Position numbers and translations under genes: made by a program. From Candidatus Gordonibacter avicola (GTDB taxonomy: Bacteria > Actinomycetota > Coriobacteriia > Coriobacteriales > Eggerthellaceae): DNA of 64,000 nucleotides. The stretch lies in assembly GCA_019113915.1 (NCBI GenBank), contig DXGM01000027.1, forward strand, positions 1 through 64,000, written 5' to 3'. Positions 25,696 to 34,629 of this stretch are shown here, in pieces; the first letter of the stretch is position 1, and each line of letters opens with the position of its first letter. The notes beneath the pieces are model-generated. The model was not told where the DNA came from, made no database searches, and was given only the letters and a program-made list of their open reading frames with translations.

Positions 25696-28600
25696 TTGGC
25701 AGGTGCGCCCGGCTTCTGCAGCAGGCTCCGCACAGGGGGTGGCGTATTGTGGTATGGTGCTGCGTTGTACTGCTGTGCGAGATCAACACACCCGCAGACG
25801 GAGGGCACCATAGCGCCATTCACAACATCTTTCTCTCTTCGAAGACTGAAGGCGGCGCTGTTCGGTGCGCTGCTTATTGTTGCTTTCGCTGTTCTTATGG
25901 GCGGAAGCGCCGTGCCCTCGGCCCTCGCTGAAGATGGCGCTGCGAGTACGGATAAGCGCGTCGTACGCGTGGCCTTTTACGAAAACGGCGACTATCAGTA
26001 CACCAAAAACGAAGGCACCCACGGGGGTTTCACGGTAGACTACCTGAACGAGGTGGGACGCTATGCCGACTGGACCTACAACTTCGTAAGCTATCCGAAT
26101 TGGGAAAGTGCCTTCGCCGCCGTGCAAGCGGGCGAAGCCGACCTGCTGCCCCTCGTGTATTTCTCCGAAGAACGTGCACGTCAGGTGCGCTTCTCGTCGT
26201 CGCCGCTGTGCGATTTGTATTCCACGCTCAACGTGCGCGAAAATGACAAGCGCTTTGCCTACGAAGATTTCGCCGCCTTTACCGGTATGCGCGTGGGCGT
26301 GATAGCGGGCAGCGAGGACGCGCGGTCGTTTACCGCCTACGCTGCGGAGCACGGGTTCACTCCCGAACTTGTATCCTATGAGACAACGGAAGCATTGTTT
26401 GACGCACTCAACAACGGAACGCTTGATGCCATCGCCATGACGCATTTGGGCAGCAACTCGCCCTTTCGCATAGTTGCGCAGTTTGACCCTGCCCCGCTCT
26501 TCGCCATCTTCCCACTCGACCGCGCAGACGTAGCGGCGGAGTTTGACAAGGCCACGGACGAGCTGATGCTGCGCGACCCCGATTTCGCCACGCTGCTGTG
26601 CGACCGCTACTTCGGTATTAACACCGACCAAGACCCCGTGTTCACCGCCGACGAGTATGCCTACCTGGCCTCGGCACCCACGCTGCGTGTGGCCTACGAC
26701 GCACACCGCGCGCCGCTCGCCTACACCGATCCCGAGACCGGCGCGTTTGCCGGCGTGGGCGCGCGACTGTTCGAAGACATCAGCCGCATCACCGGGCTGT
26801 CCTTCGAATTCGTTCCCACTGAAGTGCATGCTGAGGTCATGTCACTGCTCGCAGAGGGTGAGGTTGACATCGGCTGCGGCGTTGCACGCGACCTCGATCA
26901 CGAATCGAAGGGGCTCATCACCACAACGGGACCTTATCTGCGCGACCCGCTGGCCGTTGTGGTGGGGGCAAACTCCGACGGCAACCGCGTGGGGGTTCCG
27001 CAAGGCTTTATGAGCGATGATGTGGCGGGGAACCTGCGCGATACCGACGAGATCACGCGCTTGGACACCCCCAAGGCGTGCTTTGACGCCCTGCTGGCAG
27101 ACGAGGTGGATCGCGTGTACGTTGACACGCACGTAGCGAGTTACCTTATGGCCGAACCGCAGTATTCCCCGCTGAGCATGGCCACGTTGACCAACTACGC
27201 CAACGATTTGAGCCTGGGTGTGACCGCCAGCGCCGACCCGCGGCTTGTGCGCATTCTCGACCGCTGCGTGCAGTACACCTCCGAAAGCAAGATGACCACC
27301 TGGCTTTCGGAAAGTTCGCTCAGCGTGCATCCCACCAGCTTGATGGACATTCTGCGGCAGTATCCGCTGGAGATTATCCTCGGTCTGTTCCTGCTGTTTT
27401 GCTGCGTGAGTGCGGTGGGCTATTACTTGAGCCGCACGAAGGTGCGGACGGCGCGGCGCATTGAGGAACTGTCGTTCACCGACCCTTTGACGGGTGGCTG
27501 GAGCCTTGCGCGCTTCCGTTCGCTGGTGAGCGAGCAGTTGCGCGAAGCGCCTGATGGCCGCTATGCGCTGCTGTACCTGGATATTAAGCGCTTCAAGAGC
27601 TTTAACGCCGCCTTCGGCTACACCGCGGGCGATGAGTTGCTGAAAGACCTCGCCCGCACACTGCACGATCTGTCGCGCGAGGACGAGCATTTCGCCCGCA
27701 TTACCGCAGATGAGTTTGCCGTACTGGTGCGGTGGGATGGTTGGGACGACTTCATCACGCACTTTGCCGAACTTGACCGCCGCTTCAACGAGCTGCCGGT
27801 ACTCACGGAGCTTTCGCACCGGTTGTCGCTGCAGGCGGGTGTGTGCCTGGTCGATCGCACGCATGGGGTGGAGCGCATCGACGCGCAAACCATCATGGAG
27901 TTCATGGATTGCGCCCGCTACGCGCGCGACAGCATTGGTGAGACATCGCAGAGCACAGCGGTGCTGTACAACGATGGCATGAAGGAGCGCGATATTGCCG
28001 AGCGCGCCTTGGTGGCGGCGGCGCACGACGCCCTCGCGGGCGGGGAATTCACGGCGTTTTACCAGCCCAAGGTGGAACTGGCCACGAACCGCATCGTCGG
28101 GTTCGAGGCGCTTGCCCGCTGGGAATCGCCCGAACGGGGGCTCGTGCCGCCCGACGAGTTCATTCCCCTGTTTGAGAAGACGGGCCTGGTGAAGGAGCTC
28201 GATCTGCAAGTGTTCAAGCAGGCCTGCGCCCGCATTCACGAGCGGCTGGAAGCAGGTGCCCCTATGGCGCGCATTGCTTGCAACTTCTCGCGGCTGCATC
28301 TGCTGGACGACGGGTTCCCCGACCACCTGAAGGCGCTCGTCGACAGCTACGGCGTGCCGGTGGAACTGCTTGAGCTGGAACTGACGGAGAACATTGTGAT
28401 GGAGGACCTCGACCGCGCTGAAAGCGTGTGTCGACGCCTGAAGGATTTGGGATTCCGTATTTCCATTGACGACTTCGGCAGCGGGTACTCGTCGCTTGGC
28501 ACGCTGCAGGATTTGCCCATCGACGTGCTGAAACTCGACCGCACGTTCCTCATGAGCAGCGAGAGTGGCGAGCGCAGCAAAACCATTCTTGAAGGCGTGG

Positions 28601-28785
28601 TGGGCATTGCCGAGAGGCTGCACGTCACCATTGTGGTGGAGGGTGTGGAAACCTGCGAGCAGGCGGCCATGCTGTTGCAGCTGGACGATGGGATTATCGC
28701 GCAGGGATTTTTGTACTCGCGGCCGGTGCCGCGCGCCGCGTCTGACCAGCAGATGGACGCGGGGGTGCTGGAGCCGGGGGCGTAG
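25696..28785 (+). CDS. periplasmic-sensor GGDEF/EAL protein (c-di-GMP phosphodiesterase)
   Basis: About 1,000 residues: a signal sequence (LRRLKAALFGALLIVAFAVLM), two tandem extracellular solute-binding (SBP_bac_3) domains of about 225 residues each, one membrane helix (EIILGLFLLFCCVSAVGYYL), then GGDEF and EAL domains. The GGDEF signature is degenerate (ITADEF), so cyclase activity is unlikely. The EAL domain keeps FEALARW, ELTEN, IDDFGSGYSSL, KLDR and EGVET, so it should hydrolyse c-di-GMP in response to an amino-acid-like ligand. The coordinates give the longest frame. The signal peptide begins at codon 39, an ATA at 25810 preceded by GGAGGGCACC; no ATG is nearby. TTG at 25747 is another candidate. 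Confidence 0.9.
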   Translation: MAGAPGFCSRLRTGGGVLWYGAALYCCARSTHPQTEGTIAPFTTSFSLRRLKAALFGALLIVAFAVLMGGSAVPSALAEDGAASTDKRVVRVAFYENGDYQYTKNEGTHGGFTVDYLNEVGRYADWTYNFVSYPNWESAFAAVQAGEADLLPLVYFSEERARQVRFSSSPLCDLYSTLNVRENDKRFAYEDFAAFTGMRVGVIAGSEDARSFTAYAAEHGFTPELVSYETTEALFDALNNGTLDAIAMTHLGSNSPFRIVAQFDPAPLFAIFPLDRADVAAEFDKATDELMLRDPDFATLLCDRYFGINTDQDPVFTADEYAYLASAPTLRVAYDAHRAPLAYTDPETGAFAGVGARLFEDISRITGLSFEFVPTEVHAEVMSLLAEGEVDIGCGVARDLDHESKGLITTTGPYLRDPLAVVVGANSDGNRVGVPQGFMSDDVAGNLRDTDEITRLDTPKACFDALLADEVDRVYVDTHVASYLMAEPQYSPLSMATLTNYANDLSLGVTASADPRLVRILDRCVQYTSESKMTTWLSESSLSVHPTSLMDILRQYPLEIILGLFLLFCCVSAVGYYLSRTKVRTARRIEELSFTDPLTGGWSLARFRSLVSEQLREAPDGRYALLYLDIKRFKSFNAAFGYTAGDELLKDLARTLHDLSREDEHFARITADEFAVLVRWDGWDDFITHFAELDRRFNELPVLTELSHRLSLQAGVCLVDRTHGVERIDAQTIMEFMDCARYARDSIGETSQSTAVLYNDGMKERDIAERALVAAAHDALAGGEFTAFYQPKVELATNRIVGFEALARWESPERGLVPPDEFIPLFEKTGLVKELDLQVFKQACARIHERLEAGAPMARIACNFSRLHLLDDGFPDHLKALVDSYGVPVELLELELTENIVMEDLDRAESVCRRLKDLGFRISIDDFGSGYSSLGTLQDLPIDVLKLDRTFLMSSESGERSKTILEGVVGIAERLHVTIVVEGVETCEQAAMLLQLDDGIIAQGFLYSRPVPRAASDQQMDAGVLEPGA

Positions 28786-28830
28786 GGCGCGGTAGAAGCG
28801 CGTGGCGCGGTGCGGTGCGCGGCGCGGCGC

Positions 28831-29670
28831 CTACTCCTTGGCGTGCGCCTGGCGAAGCGAGGCGATTTCTTCGCCGTAGCCGGCAAGCGTGGGGTTCGGC
28901 GTTTCCAGATAGAACGGCATGTCGCGCAGCTTGGGGTGGTTCGTAACTGCAGCGAGCGCTTCGAAGCCGATTTCGCCTTCGCCGATGCGGGCGTGGCGGT
29001 CTTTGTGCGAGCCGCGCGCGTTTTGGGAGTCATTCAGGTGGATGGCACGCAGGCGATCGAGGCCGAGCACGCGGTCGAACTCGTCGATGACGCCGTCGAG
29101 GTCGCCCACGATGTCGTAACCGGCGTCCCACACGTGGCAGGTGTCCAGGCACACACCCACATGATCGGCCAGGTCAACCTGCGCAATAATAGCGGCAAGT
29201 TCCTCGAACGTGCCGCCGACTTCGCTTCCCTTTCCGGACATGGTTTCCAAAAGCAGCGTGGTGGTTTGCACCGGGAGCAGTGATTCATTCAGCGCCTCAG
29301 CAATTTTGGCTATGGCCGCCTCTTTCGGCTGACCGACGGCGCTGCCGGGATGCATGTTGTACAGCTGGTGCGGCGTTTCCTCCATGCGGCCGAGATCTTC
29401 GGCCAGCACCATGAGCGCGAAGTCGCGCGTCTGCTGCTTGTCGGAAGCCGGGTTCAGCGTGTAGGGCGCGTGCGCGAGGATGCGCGTGATGTTGTGATCG
29501 GCCGCGAAGGCGGTGTAAGCCGCCACGTCTTTCGGGTCAATCTCCTTCGCGCGGCCACCGCGCGGGTTGCGCGTGAAGAACTGGAACGTGTTCGCATCGA
29601 TGGACACGGCGTCCTTCGCCATATGCAGGTAACCCTTAGCGCTTGAGAGGTGGCAGCCGATGGTAAACAT
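28831..29670 (-). CDS. nfo: endonuclease IV
   Basis: A 279-residue AP endonuclease. The zinc-ligand motifs of the family are visible: HAPYTLNPAS, YNMHPGS, LLETMSGKGSEVGG, CLDTCHVWDAGYD, HLNDS and HKDRHARIGEGEIG. It cleaves DNA at abasic sites in base-excision repair. The start at 29670 (MFTIGCHLSSAKG) has GGAAGGA upstream. It is convergent with the GGDEF/EAL gene, 45 bases away, and appears to be monocistronic. Confidence 0.97.
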   Translation of the reverse strand: MFTIGCHLSSAKGYLHMAKDAVSIDANTFQFFTRNPRGGRAKEIDPKDVAAYTAFAADHNITRILAHAPYTLNPASDKQQTRDFALMVLAEDLGRMEETPHQLYNMHPGSAVGQPKEAAIAKIAEALNESLLPVQTTTLLLETMSGKGSEVGGTFEELAAIIAQVDLADHVGVCLDTCHVWDAGYDIVGDLDGVIDEFDRVLGLDRLRAIHLNDSQNARGSHKDRHARIGEGEIGFEALAAVTNHPKLRDMPFYLETPNPTLAGYGEEIASLRQAHAKE

Positions 29671-29788
29671 ATATGCATCCTTCCCAGTAACATTTCGCAA
29701 GATGCCATCATACCAAAGCCCTGCCACCTGCACGCACCGCGCGGCGAACCATCACGAAATTGTTGCCACTGCGTGCTAGGCTGCGATC

Positions 29789-30091
29789 TTACACGCGGTC
29801 GTAGGCTTCGAGTACGGGGGCGAGGGCTTCTACGGCGCGCATGCCAACCAGCGGCAGGCCCACGAGGGTGGCGCTTGCTACCTCGTCGCGCGTGGCACCG
29901 GCCTCCTTCGCCGCTTTCACATGGAAGTCCAGGCCGCCTTCCATGCCTTGCGCCACCAGCACCGAGAGATAGGCCAGCTGATGGGTCTTGTGCTCAAGCG
30001 CGCTTGTCTGCGCGAGCGCCGCCACCATGCCGCCGTACGCCTTTGCCACTTCGGGTGCTTCCTTCATGAAGGTTTCGAATGCCTGCGCCAT
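29789..30091 (-). CDS. carboxymuconolactone decarboxylase-like protein lacking the CxxC
   Basis: A 100-residue helical protein of the AhpD/CMD family. The conserved region around the usual C-x-x-C-x-x-H reads GGLDFHVKAAKEAG: the histidine remains but both cysteines are replaced by glycine and aspartate. Thiol-peroxidase-type activity is therefore not expected; a decarboxylase-like or structural role is possible. The start at 30091 has AGGAGG 6 bases upstream. It appears to stand alone. Confidence 0.8.
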   Translation of the reverse strand: MAQAFETFMKEAPEVAKAYGGMVAALAQTSALEHKTHQLAYLSVLVAQGMEGGLDFHVKAAKEAGATRDEVASATLVGLPLVGMRAVEALAPVLEAYDRV

Positions 30092-30210
30092 GTTTGGCCT
30101 CCTTGTTCTGTGTGCCTGCGTTCCTTGGCGCAAGTATACGCCGCGGCAAGGCCGCAACTGAGCGCAGCCGTCATGGCGCACGGAACTGTTGCCCCCGCCT
30201 TTCGCGCGCG

Positions 30211-30705
30211 CTATGAACGCTTCTTGCGACGAGCGGCTTTGCCGACGATGGACTCGGGTTCAATGACCCACACATCGGTATCGGCAATTTCGCTCTCGAT
30301 GGCGGCGCCGATTTTGTCCTTGTGTTCCGGCAGGTACTTCATGCAGAGCGCCACAAGCGCATGGCGCACCTCGATGTCCTGCTCCACGCGGCGAATGCGC
30401 CCGGTCACAAGCGCCGACCCGTAGCGGCTGGTCATGAACCCATCCTCGTAGCAGGCCTCCACGTCCACCACCGCCACCGCACTCACGCGCGCATCGCGGC
30501 GGAAGTCGTCCAGCTTGCGCCCGTATGTGTTCGTGGTATGCACATACAACTTGCCATCCATCAGCACAAACGACATCGGCACGCCGTAGGGTGCCCCGTC
30601 CGCGTCCACCGTCGATATCACGCAGTACGCAGCCTCTTCAAGAATGCCCAGCGCCTCCTCAAGCGACGTCTCACGATCGGCAACACGCATACGATACTCG
30701 GTCAT
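30211..30705 (-). CDS. pyridoxamine 5'-phosphate oxidase family flavoprotein (NimA-like)
   Basis: A 164-residue FMN-binding split-barrel protein. The signatures are YCVISTVDADGAPYGVPMSF and VHTTNTYGRKLDDFRRDARVS, typical of the NimA/PNPOx-like family that includes nitroimidazole reductases. The C-terminus is basic (RRKKRS). The start at 30705 has GGAAAGGAA upstream; ATG 30726 is a weaker alternative. It is probably a cytoplasmic flavin reductase of unknown substrate. Confidence 0.85.
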   Translation of the reverse strand: MTEYRMRVADRETSLEEALGILEEAAYCVISTVDADGAPYGVPMSFVLMDGKLYVHTTNTYGRKLDDFRRDARVSAVAVVDVEACYEDGFMTSRYGSALVTGRIRRVEQDIEVRHALVALCMKYLPEHKDKIGAAIESEIADTDVWVIEPESIVGKAARRKKRS

Positions 30706-30826
30706 AGTGCATTCCTTTCCGCTCATCAGATACGGTCATTGTATCTCACCGGGCATCCCACTCATCTCTTCGCGAAGGTGACAGAACTTCACTGGCATGA
30801 GGAAGCGGGTGTCACAATACCTTCGC

Positions 30827-31597
30827 TTACAACACCATGCTAAGGGTGATTGCTAGGGCGACGAGTAGGGCGGTGCCGAGTAGAGCGATTATGTCTAACG
30901 GGGTGAAGGGGTATTCTTTGTAGCCGCTGGTGGGGGTGCGGAGGTTGAAGCCGCGGACTTCGGCGGCTATGGCGGCGCTGTTCGTTTTGCGCACCGATGA
31001 CACCAGCAGCGGGACACACAGTGGCACCATAAGGCGCACTTTCTTCACGATGCCTCCCGCGTCGAACTCCACGCCGCGCGCGGTCTGCGCCTCCATGATA
31101 CCGGCCATATCGTTCATGAACACGGGAATGAAATGGATGGTGGAGGTGAACGTGAACGCGTACTTGTACGGCACATGTAGTACCTTGACCACAGCGTTTG
31201 TGATGTCATTCATCTTGGTGACGTAGAACACGAGGAAGAGCGGGATGGCCGCTGCCACGAGGCGCACCACCGTGGTGAGCGCCGCGAGCAGGCCTCCCGT
31301 GCCGATATAGCCCCAGGGCAGCACTACGAGCACGGCACCGCTCGGCGTGGTGAGCACCTGCACAAGGGCCAGGATCAGCGAAAACGCGAACACCGCTTTC
31401 GCCAGCCCGAGGGTTTGACGCACCATGCCACACGATGCTGCCAGCGTGAACGCTGCCACCAACAGCACCGCCAAAAACACCAGATTACTAGAGCAGAAGC
31501 ACGCGATGGCGAAGAGTGCAGCGGCGCCCAACTTGGCCACCGGGTTCATGCGATGGAGCGGACTTGCGCCCGGCACATATTCCAAAAACGCGCTCAT
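30827..31597 (-). CDS. ecfT: ECF transporter transmembrane (T) component
   Basis: A 256-residue integral membrane protein with five to six helices and the two coupling motifs of EcfT (QTARGVEF and AAEVRGF), which contact the ATPases. The ATG at 31597 overlaps the stop of the preceding ATPase (ATGA). It is the last gene of the ECF operon. It links the substrate-binding S component to the ATPase pair. Confidence 0.93.
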   Translation of the reverse strand: MSAFLEYVPGASPLHRMNPVAKLGAAALFAIACFCSSNLVFLAVLLVAAFTLAASCGMVRQTLGLAKAVFAFSLILALVQVLTTPSGAVLVVLPWGYIGTGGLLAALTTVVRLVAAAIPLFLVFYVTKMNDITNAVVKVLHVPYKYAFTFTSTIHFIPVFMNDMAGIMEAQTARGVEFDAGGIVKKVRLMVPLCVPLLVSSVRKTNSAAIAAEVRGFNLRTPTSGYKEYPFTPLDIIALLGTALLVALAITLSMVL

Positions 31598-32424
31598 TGC
31601 GCACTCCTTTCGTCCACGATGGCGGCTGCCATCTCTTCCACCGTGTTGGCGCACCCCACCGGCCTGCTCGCCAGCCGGGGAACGGCGCACGCAAGCTCCA
31701 TCGACACGGCCACAATCTGCGGCGGCACGAGCGAGGCGCGCTCAAGCGTGTCGCTGTTGCGCAACACTTCGAAGGTGGGGCCGTCGTCCACCACCTGGCC
31801 GTCACTCATGACGATGCAGCGGCTTGCGTAATCGGCAACCACCTCCATGTCGTGGCACACCATGATGACCGTAGTGCCGCCCTCGTGCAGCTGGCGCACG
31901 ATGTCCATCACTTTGACGCACTCGCGGTAGTCAAGGCCGGTCGTGGGCTCGTCGAGCACCACCACCGGGGGCGCCAGCACCACGATAGACGCGAGTGCCA
32001 ACAGCTGCCGCGCACCGCGGTTCATGAGGAAGGGGTCCTCGTCGGGGTCAAAGCCGAACTCGCTGATGAGCGCATCCACGCGCGCGTCGGCCTCAGGGCC
32101 TGCCAGGCCAAGCGCCTTAAAGCCAAACAGCAGTTCCTCGCGGACGGTATTGCAGCAAATTTGCCGATCGGGGTTCTGGAAGAGGAAACCCACGGTGCGC
32201 GCGAGCTGACTCGTCTTGAGTTCGGTCGTGGACATCCCGTCGATGAGCACCTCGCCCGCATCGGGCTTCAGCAGGCCGTTCACCAGGCGCATCGTGGTGG
32301 ACTTCCCCGCGCCGTTCGTACCGACGAAGGCCACGAACTCGCCGCGTTCCACGGTGAAACTCACACCCTTCAGGATGGGCAGCGCCTCGTCGTAGGACGC
32401 GTGCACGTCTTTGAACTGAATCAC
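31594..32424 (-). CDS. ecfA2: ECF transporter ATP-binding protein
   Basis: A 276-residue ABC ATPase with Walker A GTNGAGKS, Q-loop FLFQNPDRQI, Walker B PPVVVLDEPTTGLD and switch histidine VCHD. The signature position reads MNRGARQLLALAS, a departure from canonical LSGGQ (R and A for the glycines), suggesting this site is hydrolytically weak and the partner ATPase supplies the active signature. It overlaps the upstream ATPase stop by 4 bases and ecfT by 4, so all are translationally coupled. Confidence 0.9.
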   Translation of the reverse strand: MIQFKDVHASYDEALPILKGVSFTVERGEFVAFVGTNGAGKSTTMRLVNGLLKPDAGEVLIDGMSTTELKTSQLARTVGFLFQNPDRQICCNTVREELLFGFKALGLAGPEADARVDALISEFGFDPDEDPFLMNRGARQLLALASIVVLAPPVVVLDEPTTGLDYRECVKVMDIVRQLHEGGTTVIMVCHDMEVVADYASRCIVMSDGQVVDDGPTFEVLRNSDTLERASLVPPQIVAVSMELACAVPRLASRPVGCANTVEEMAAAIVDERSAQ

Positions 32425-33260
32425 GCGATCACCTCCTTCAGGACTTCACACGCCTCCTGCACGTTGCGCACCGCCGGGCCGCTGTACGCACCCGCGGCGC
32501 GCAAGCGGTTCATGAGCGTGGTCGAACGCGGGCAGTTCACGCCGATGCGCTTGAGTTCGTCAGCGTGTTCAAGCACGACTGCCGGCGCGTCGGCGAAGCG
32601 AATGCGGCCCTCATCCATGATGACCAGCAGGTCAGCGAATTGGGAAAGGAGTGCAATCTTCTGCTCCACCACCACAACGGTGGTGCCGTGTTCGCGCGCG
32701 TAGGCGGCCAAGAGCTCGAACACGTTCGTTGAACTGGCCGGGTCGAGTTCAGCAGTGGGCTCGTCAAGCACGAGCACGCGCGGCTGCATGGCCAGGATGG
32801 ACGCGATGGCCACCTTCTGCTTCTGCCCGCCCGAAAGCGATGAGATCACGCGGTCGCGTAGCTCGGTGATGCCCATATCGGCCAGGGCCTGTGCCACGCG
32901 ACGCTCCATCTGGTCGCGCGGCACGCCGAAGTTCTCCAGGCCGTAGAGCACCTCGTCTTCCACCAGCTCGCACACGAACTGGCTGTCGACGTCCTGACAC
33001 ACGCTTCCCACCAGGCGCGACAAGTCAGTGAGTACCACTTCGCAGGTGTCGAGGCCCTCCACAACCACCGAGCCGTAGAAGTCGCCCGGATAGCAGTGCG
33101 GCACGATGCCGTTCAGCGCGTACGTGAGCGTGGACTTGCCCGACCCCGCCGCGCCCGTGATACCCACGAACACGCCATCAGGAATGGTGAGGCTGATGTC
33201 GCTCACCACCGGCGAGACCCCCTCGCGGTACTGAAACGTGAAGTTGTTGAGTTCGATCAT
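32421..33260 (-). CDS. ecfA1: ECF transporter ATP-binding protein
   Basis: A 279-residue ABC ATPase with Walker A GAAGSGKS, Q-loop CQDVDSQFV, a canonical signature SSLSGGQKQK, and Walker B RVLVLDEPTAELD. The switch position reads VVVEQK, with glutamate-glutamine in place of the usual histidine. Paired with the downstream ATPase, which has a poor signature but a normal histidine, it likely forms a heterodimer with one good composite site. It is 175 bases from the S component; that gap holds a long inverted repeat. Confidence 0.92.
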   Translation of the reverse strand: MIELNNFTFQYREGVSPVVSDISLTIPDGVFVGITGAAGSGKSTLTYALNGIVPHCYPGDFYGSVVVEGLDTCEVVLTDLSRLVGSVCQDVDSQFVCELVEDEVLYGLENFGVPRDQMERRVAQALADMGITELRDRVISSLSGGQKQKVAIASILAMQPRVLVLDEPTAELDPASSTNVFELLAAYAREHGTTVVVVEQKIALLSQFADLLVIMDEGRIRFADAPAVVLEHADELKRIGVNCPRSTTLMNRLRAAGAYSGPAVRNVQEACEVLKEVIA

Positions 33261-33292
33261 GAAAGTGCTTTCTCCCGTATTTCCGAGGGTTT

Positions 33293-33385
33293 CCGTAGGG
33301 CAAGGGCTCTGCCCTTGCCGTCAGTCGCCATCAACTTGCAGGTTTACCTTTGCCGAGCGGCAAGGGTAGAACCCTTGCCCTACGG
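33293..33385. repeat. 28-base inverted repeat within the ECF operon
   Basis: Two copies (33293-33320 and 33358-33385) are reverse complements with two mismatches. Each also forms its own hairpin (GGCAAGGG with CCCTTGCC). The outer ends read CCGTAGGG/CCCTACGG, as in the repeats at 183-248 and 374-439. They may act as a processing or attenuation site between the S component and the ATPases. Confidence 0.8.
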
Positions 33386-33435
33386 ACAACCCGCCAGGCG
33401 AAGCGACATGCGCGGAGTTAACGCACAACCAGCGT

Positions 33436-34071
33436 TTACTTCTTGAGCACTTTTTTCAGCGGAACAGCCAGGACTTGCACGAGGATGGCGTTGAAGGTGG
33501 CGGTGCCGAAAACGATGGCGGCGTAGGTGGCGAGCGCTACCATGACGTCGCCGCCGGTGGACACCACGTTGATGTAGATGGACAGCAGGGCGAACGTGCC
33601 GCCGGACACCACGGTGGAAAGGAAGGTGTTCACAAGCGGGTTCAAGTCAAGCTTGCCGCCGATGCGCATCGGAATCTTGATGAGCAGGCCGCACGCCAGC
33701 GCACCGAGAATCTCCGAAGGAATGTTCAGCAGCGGTGTGGCGTTGAGCAGCGGCACCTGGCAGATAAGCCCCGCCAGAAGGCCAATGATGAGCGCTTGGC
33801 CCACCTTCGGACGCGTGATGATGATAGCCAGACAGTACATGGCAATGATGAAGTTCGGCTTCATACCCATGGACGACAGCAGCGAGCCCACCGTCAACTT
33901 GAGCACCGCGCCTGCCGCCAGCAGCACGGCAATGAGAATGAGATCCTGTGTAGTGAGCCCCGCCTTCTTCTGCGGTGCCGTCACTGCGCGCTTCGCGGCC
34001 CGCGGCGTGGCCTCCCCCGCACCCGCCGTCGCTGCTTGCGTTGCAACCTCGCGCTTGATCTGCTGTTCCAT
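33436..34071 (-). CDS. ECF transporter substrate-binding (S) component, TrpP-like
   Basis: A 211-residue membrane protein. The first 45 residues are a soluble, Ala-rich, basic extension. The rest has five to six helices with GMKPNFIIAMYCLAIII and NIPSEILGALACGLL, resembling the tryptophan transporter TrpP of the ECF class. Substrate is inferred from this and from the upstream T-box, whose specifier is TGG. The start at 34071 has AGAAAGGA upstream. The ATPases and T component follow, so this is a dedicated ECF operon. Confidence 0.82.
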   Translation of the reverse strand: MEQQIKREVATQAATAGAGEATPRAAKRAVTAPQKKAGLTTQDLILIAVLLAAGAVLKLTVGSLLSSMGMKPNFIIAMYCLAIIITRPKVGQALIIGLLAGLICQVPLLNATPLLNIPSEILGALACGLLIKIPMRIGGKLDLNPLVNTFLSTVVSGGTFALLSIYINVVSTGGDVMVALATYAAIVFGTATFNAILVQVLAVPLKKVLKK

Positions 34072-34333
34072 GTTTCTCAATCCTTTCTGTGGCGGAGTTC
34101 CCGCCGGTCGTTGCCCCTCCCGGGGCGTCCAGTCTGCCGGCACGAACTTCGCAGAGAGGATTGCAGACTCGCCGGTCCAACAAGGTCAGCGAGGGAGCTT
34201 GGAGTGCCCAAGATCGTGGGGATGGCGATGGCGAAGCGTACTTTGGTACGCGAGTCATCGGCATCGCCGCGAGATTGGGTGCTCCAAGCTTCCGCAGCGT
34301 CGGCTCATTTCGCTGGCCGTCAGGCCAGCGAAA

Positions 34334-34371
34334 CAAAAAAAGACCTGTCCTTTGAGATAAAGGACAGGTCT
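34334..34371 (-). terminator. T-box regulatory terminator
   Basis: AGACCTGTCCTTT pairs perfectly with AAAGGACAGGTCT around a 5-base loop, followed on the minus strand by seven T. It lies just after the T-box sequence and would be disrupted by the antiterminator. Confidence 0.92.
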
Positions 34372-34615
34372 TGTACCTGCGGTGCCACCTTTATTGATCC
34401 TGCGGATGCAGAACCCTCTCACGAACATGCCAACACATGTTCTGCCCTTAACGCAGGCTCACGGTCCAGATACTCGGTCGCCGCAACGCGGCTTCCTTTC
34501 CCCTTTCCCTCGGCGATCCATTTACCATCCGGCTTCCTGCGGGAATCCCAGCTACGCCCGCTCTCTGTGAGTGCCCATGATGGCTTGACTTTCGCCTCAT
34601 CGGTTTCAAGGTATT
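34337..34615 (-). promoter_or_regulatory. T-box riboswitch, tRNA-Trp specific
   Basis: The minus strand carries the T-box AAAGGTGGCACCGC (34379-34392) followed by an intrinsic terminator. In Stem I, GGCGA (34592-34596) pairs with TCGCC (34512-34516), and CCATC pairs with GATGG above it. The internal loop between them reads TAAATGGA on its 3' side. The codon directly before the closing A is TGG (34518-34520), the tryptophan codon. The UGGC of the T-box matches a tRNA with discriminator G, as bacterial tRNA-Trp has. Uncharged tRNA-Trp would allow read-through into the ECF operon. Confidence 0.9.
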
Positions 34616-34629
34616 AAGTTGTGGCGCAT

